Assembly: GCA_003695135.1 (NCBI GenBank)
Contig: RFIR01000069.1
Location: forward strand, 1 to 8,288
Source: Alphaproteobacteria bacterium
GTDB taxonomy: Bacteria; Pseudomonadota; Alphaproteobacteria; Rhodobacterales; Rhodobacteraceae
Reading direction: 5' to 3'
Length of the DNA: 8,288 nucleotides
The notes under the pieces are model-generated. The model saw only the letters and a program-made list of their open reading frames with translations. It was not told where the DNA came from and ran no database searches. The position numbers and the translations under genes are program-made. This document shows positions 6,621 through 8,288 of this stretch, in pieces. Position 1 is the stretch's first letter, and every line of letters starts with the position of its first letter.

Positions 6621-7406
6621 ATGTATGACTTCGAATTCGTGAAGGTGGGCAGCCTGGCCGAGGCGGTGGCCGCGCTCAAGGCCGAGGGAGCGCAGGCGCT
6701 GGGCGGCGGCCAGACGCTGATCCCCACCCTCAAGCAGCGGCTGGCGCAGCCGGCAAAGCTGGTCAGCCTGACCGGCATTGCCGAGCTGGTCGGCGTTTCC
6801 GCCTCCGATGGCGTGCTCAGCGTGGGCGGCGCGACCACCCATGCCCAGGTGGCGCGCGAGGCGACCGCCTATCCGGCGCTGGCCGAGCTGGCCAGCCATA
6901 TCGGCGATCCGGCGGTGCGCAACCGCGGCACCATCGGCGGCAGCCTGGCCAATGATGATCCGGCCGCCGACTACCCGGCCGGCGTTCTCGGCTCGGGGGC
7001 CACGGTGGTGACGAACGCGCGCGAGATCGCGGCCGATGATTTCTTCCGCGGGCTGTTCGAGACCGCGCTGGAGGAAGGCGAGATCATCACCGCGGTGCGC
7101 TTCCCGATCCCGCAGAAGGCGAGCTACCAGCGCTTCGCCCAGCCCGCCTCGCGCTTTGCGCTGACCGGCGTGTTCGTGGCGCAGTACGCGGACGGCGTGC
7201 GGGTCGCCGTCACCGGCGCGTCTGAGAACGGCGTCTTCCGCTGGTCCGACGCCGAGGCGGCGCTGTCGTCGAGTTTCGCGCCCGAGGCTGTGGACGGGCT
7301 GTCGGTCAGCCCCGACGGGCTGATCGGCGATCTGCACGGCACGCCGGAATACCGCGCCCATCTGGTCAAGGTGCTGACCAGACGCGCGGTGGCAGCAGCC
7401 GGCTGA
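6621..7406 (+). CDS. coxM: medium FAD-binding subunit of form II CO dehydrogenase-like hydroxylase
   Basis: The flavin subunit receives electrons from the small subunit and hands them to quinone or another acceptor. It has 261 residues, slightly shorter than characterised CoxM proteins of about 290. The N-terminal FAD-binding domain shows the two flavin loops, LGGGQTLIPTLKQRL (27-41) and TIGGSLANDDPAADYPA (104-120), plus GGATTHAQVARE (69-80). A C-terminal CO dehydrogenase flavoprotein domain begins near residue 160 (RFPIPQKASYQRFAQPASRF). The start at 6621 follows AGGGAGAG by a few bases. An upstream in-frame ATG at 6573 lacks a site and adds an unlikely Arg/Pro-rich tail. The 64-nt gap after coxL contains a GGCCG/CGGCC stem (6569-6592). 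The order S-L-M, not the M-S-L of form I clusters, supports the form II call. Confidence 0.92.
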   Translation: MYDFEFVKVGSLAEAVAALKAEGAQALGGGQTLIPTLKQRLAQPAKLVSLTGIAELVGVSASDGVLSVGGATTHAQVAREATAYPALAELASHIGDPAVRNRGTIGGSLANDDPAADYPAGVLGSGATVVTNAREIAADDFFRGLFETALEEGEIITAVRFPIPQKASYQRFAQPASRFALTGVFVAQYADGVRVAVTGASENGVFRWSDAEAALSSSFAPEAVDGLSVSPDGLIGDLHGTPEYRAHLVKVLTRRAVAAAG

Positions 7407-7423
7407 CCGGCCCCGACATCCCC

Positions 7424-7457
7424 GACAGCGCCGCGGTCTCCCGGCCGCGGCGTTGTC
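7424..7457 (+). terminator. 13-bp stem-loop closing the cox operon
   Basis: GACAG-CGCCGCGG (7424-7436) pairs with CCGCGGCG-TTGTC (7445-7457) around an 8-nt loop; there is one G-T pair and no bulge. It begins 17 nt after the coxM stop. There is no T tract behind it, so it may act with other factors or protect the 3' end of the message. It is the strongest hairpin in the window. Confidence 0.6.
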
Positions 7458-7722
7458 GCATTGGGGGCAGGAGCATAGTACCAGTGCTCAACGAGAAGAA
7501 CCCACCTCGCCCGGGCGTCAGCCCGGGCAGCGCCCGCCCGCCCTGTCTGGACGGATCGAGCTATAGTGGGTCCGGCGGTGAGCCCCAGGCGGGCGCTTCC
7601 GCGTTCGACGCGCTTGCGCGGCGCCACTGGCGCCACGGTCGCGTCTCACCCTCGGGCGTGCGCTGCCCTCCAACGCATGGTGGGCAACGATGGGTCCGGG
7701 AAACGTGCCCAGGAGATCAGGC
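7458..7722 (+). promoter_or_regulatory. hairpin-rich leader region upstream of the membrane protein
   Basis: No credible gene lies between coxM and 7723. The region holds GAGCA/TGCTC (7471-7489), a perfect GCCCGGGC-GTCA-GCCCGGGC hairpin (7509-7528), and GGCGCC-ACT-GGCGCC (7620-7634). It also holds a GGTGAG/CTCACC pair (7577-7582 and 7645-7650) that could enclose the last hairpin. A TATAGT at 7562-7567 could be a -10, but no -35 fits. The 9-mer TGGGTCCGG appears at 7567-7575 and 7691-7699. A structured 5' leader is possible; so is chance in GC-rich DNA. Confidence 0.3.
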
Positions 7723-7758
7723 ATGAGTCGAACTCATTGTGCCTTGGTATCACGATGA
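7723..7758 (+). CDS. 11-residue mini-ORF coupled to the membrane protein start
   Basis: The frame encodes MSRTHCALVSR and stops at TGA 7756-7758, overlapping the ATG of the downstream gene (7755-7757) as ATGA. It has the best ribosome binding site in this region, AGGAG at 7711-7715 with a 7-nt spacer, whereas ATG 7755 has no Shine-Dalgarno of its own. This fits a leader peptide that delivers ribosomes to the next gene by termination-reinitiation. Alternatively a single-base error or frameshift may have detached the true N-terminus. Confidence 0.45.
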   Translation: MSRTHCALVSR

Positions 7759-8141
7759 TCGCGGCGATCTGGGCCAGCTTCCGGCGTCTGCCGCTCTGGG
7801 TGCAGATCTGGGTGGCGCTGATCCTGGTGCCGGTGAACATGGTCAGCCTCGCCTTTGCCGGCGCGCCGGGTGGCGCGCTGGTGGCCGCGCTGGCGGTGGG
7901 CGGGATGGTCCCCAACCTCGCCATACTGGCCCGGGAGCGGGGGTTTTCGCGGGCGATGGCCTTTCCGCATGTCGTGATCTGGACGCCGCTGATCGCTGTG
8001 ATCGTCTGGCGGCTTGCCGCCGGTGCCGAGGGGACCTTCGCGGCCTATCTGTGGCTGCTGCTGGCCGTCGATCTGGTCTCGCTCGGTTTCGACTACACCG
8101 ATGCCTGGCGCTGGTGGCGCGGCGAGCGGGAGGTGGCGTGA
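7755..8141 (+). CDS. four-helix membrane protein of unknown function
   Basis: A 128-residue hydrophobic protein. Predicted membrane segments are residues about 15-35 (WVQIWVALILVPVNMVSLAF), 38-58 (GGALVAALAVGGMVPNLAIL), 72-89 (HVVIWTPLIAVIVWRLAA) and 95-112 (FAAYLWLLLAVDLVSLGF). The loop ARERGFSRAM is positively charged, and so is the end WRWWRGEREVA. No signal peptide or enzymatic motif is seen, and I cannot place it in a named family. The start at 7755 is chosen because it begins just before the first helix and overlaps the mini-ORF stop. An open frame from 7566 adds 63 residues of low-quality Arg-rich sequence and is rejected. It stands alone, after the cox terminator and before the transposase fragment, so context gives no hint of its role. 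Confidence 0.72.
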   Translation: MIAAIWASFRRLPLWVQIWVALILVPVNMVSLAFAGAPGGALVAALAVGGMVPNLAILARERGFSRAMAFPHVVIWTPLIAVIVWRLAAGAEGTFAAYLWLLLAVDLVSLGFDYTDAWRWWRGEREVA

Positions 8142-8158
8142 GACAAGCGCCTGGAGCA

Positions 8159-8201
8159 TGTCGCGCCCAATCGGGTTCTCCCGCCCGTGGCGCATGAGAC
8201 A
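8159..8201. other. nested stem-loops beside the transposase end
   Basis: GCGCC (8163-8167) pairs with GGCGC (8189-8193), flanked by TGTC (8159-8162) and GACA (8198-8201) with a 4-nt bulge. Inside lies CGGG-TTCT-CCCG (8172-8183). It falls between the membrane gene and the transposase stop codon, i.e. at or near the presumed right end of the insertion sequence, whose exact border I cannot fix. IS110-type elements carry a structured non-coding RNA in one terminal region, but this stretch is short and may be only part of the end or unrelated. Confidence 0.3.
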
Positions 8202-8208
8202 GCCTGTG

Positions 8209-8288
8209 TCAAGCCATGGCTTTAGCGGCGTTGTGGATGGCGGGATCATATGGTTTTCCGTCCTGCCAGGCGCGCCAGAGGATTCGGA
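8209..8288 (-). CDS. probable IS110-family transposase, C-terminal 25 residues only
   Basis: The last 25 codons of a minus-strand gene enter from the right edge: RILWRAWQDGKPYDP followed by AIHNAAKAMA and TGA (8211-8209). The W..W..G.PYDP..H pattern resembles the extreme C-terminus of IS116/IS110/IS902 transposases, which follows the catalytic Tnp domain. Everything N-terminal, including the DEDD and serine motifs that would prove the assignment, lies outside. Clean high-GC codons ending in a stop support a real gene. Whether the element is intact cannot be judged. Confidence 0.55.
   Translation of the reverse strand, partial: RILWRAWQDGKPYDPAIHNAAKAMA

Noticed and set aside
4328..6838. An 836-codon open frame on the minus strand opposite coxL
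   Set aside because: It is longer than the sense gene, but its His/Gly/Arg/Asp-rich product is the typical complement of GC-rich coding sequence. CoxL on the other strand carries all family motifs.
7567..7699. 9-bp direct repeats TGGGTCCGG as target duplication around a 115-bp insertion
   Set aside because: The enclosed sequence has no convincing inverted ends, and a GC-rich 9-mer pair at this distance can occur by chance.
7566..7754. Upstream extension of the membrane protein (63 residues from ATG 7566)
   Set aside because: The added Arg/Pro-rich sequence crosses strong hairpins and looks non-coding. The start at 7755 fits the first helix and the coupling to the mini-ORF.

Overview
This is a GC-rich window (most of it roughly two-thirds G+C by eye), apparently from the chromosome of an alphaproteobacterium. 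The evidence is the coupled mce/DUF1467 pair, a form II 'cox' molybdenum hydroxylase operon in the order S-L-M, and codon use almost always ending in G or C. Genus cannot be read from the sequence; a Rhodospirillales-type genome is only a guess.

Layout. The left third is read on the minus strand. From right to left it holds a DUF899 thioredoxin-fold protein (2157-2870), methylmalonyl-CoA epimerase (1706-2110), a DUF1467 membrane protein overlapping it by ATGA (1413-1709), a 49-residue exported peptide (1207-1356), and UDP-galactopyranose mutase glf (start 1025), which runs off the left edge. From about 2871 to 3705 there is no gene. This stretch carries the DUF899 promoter region, a cluster of related repeats (about 3017-3502) that is locally AT-rich, and the promoter of the next operon. 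The middle (3706-7406, plus strand) is a three-gene operon for a molybdopterin/2Fe-2S/FAD hydroxylase of the xanthine dehydrogenase/CO dehydrogenase family. All eight cluster cysteines, the FAD motifs and the catalytic Glu are present, but the active-site loop is AYRGAGR (form II), so CO as substrate is not established. A strong stem-loop follows the operon. The right end holds a hairpin-rich leader, an 11-codon reading frame with a good ribosome binding site that is stop/start coupled to a four-helix membrane protein (7755-8141), and the last 25 codons of a probable IS110-type transposase entering from the right on the minus strand.

How it works together. The operon should make one heterotrimeric (dimerised) cytoplasmic oxidoreductase. 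Its maturation genes are not in the window. The minus-strand genes look like ordinary housekeeping genes. The least explained parts are the repeat cluster with TIR-like ends between the divergent DUF899 and cox promoters, the dyad filling the DUF899 promoter spacer, and the coupled mini-ORF. No clearly new defence or mobile system is visible.
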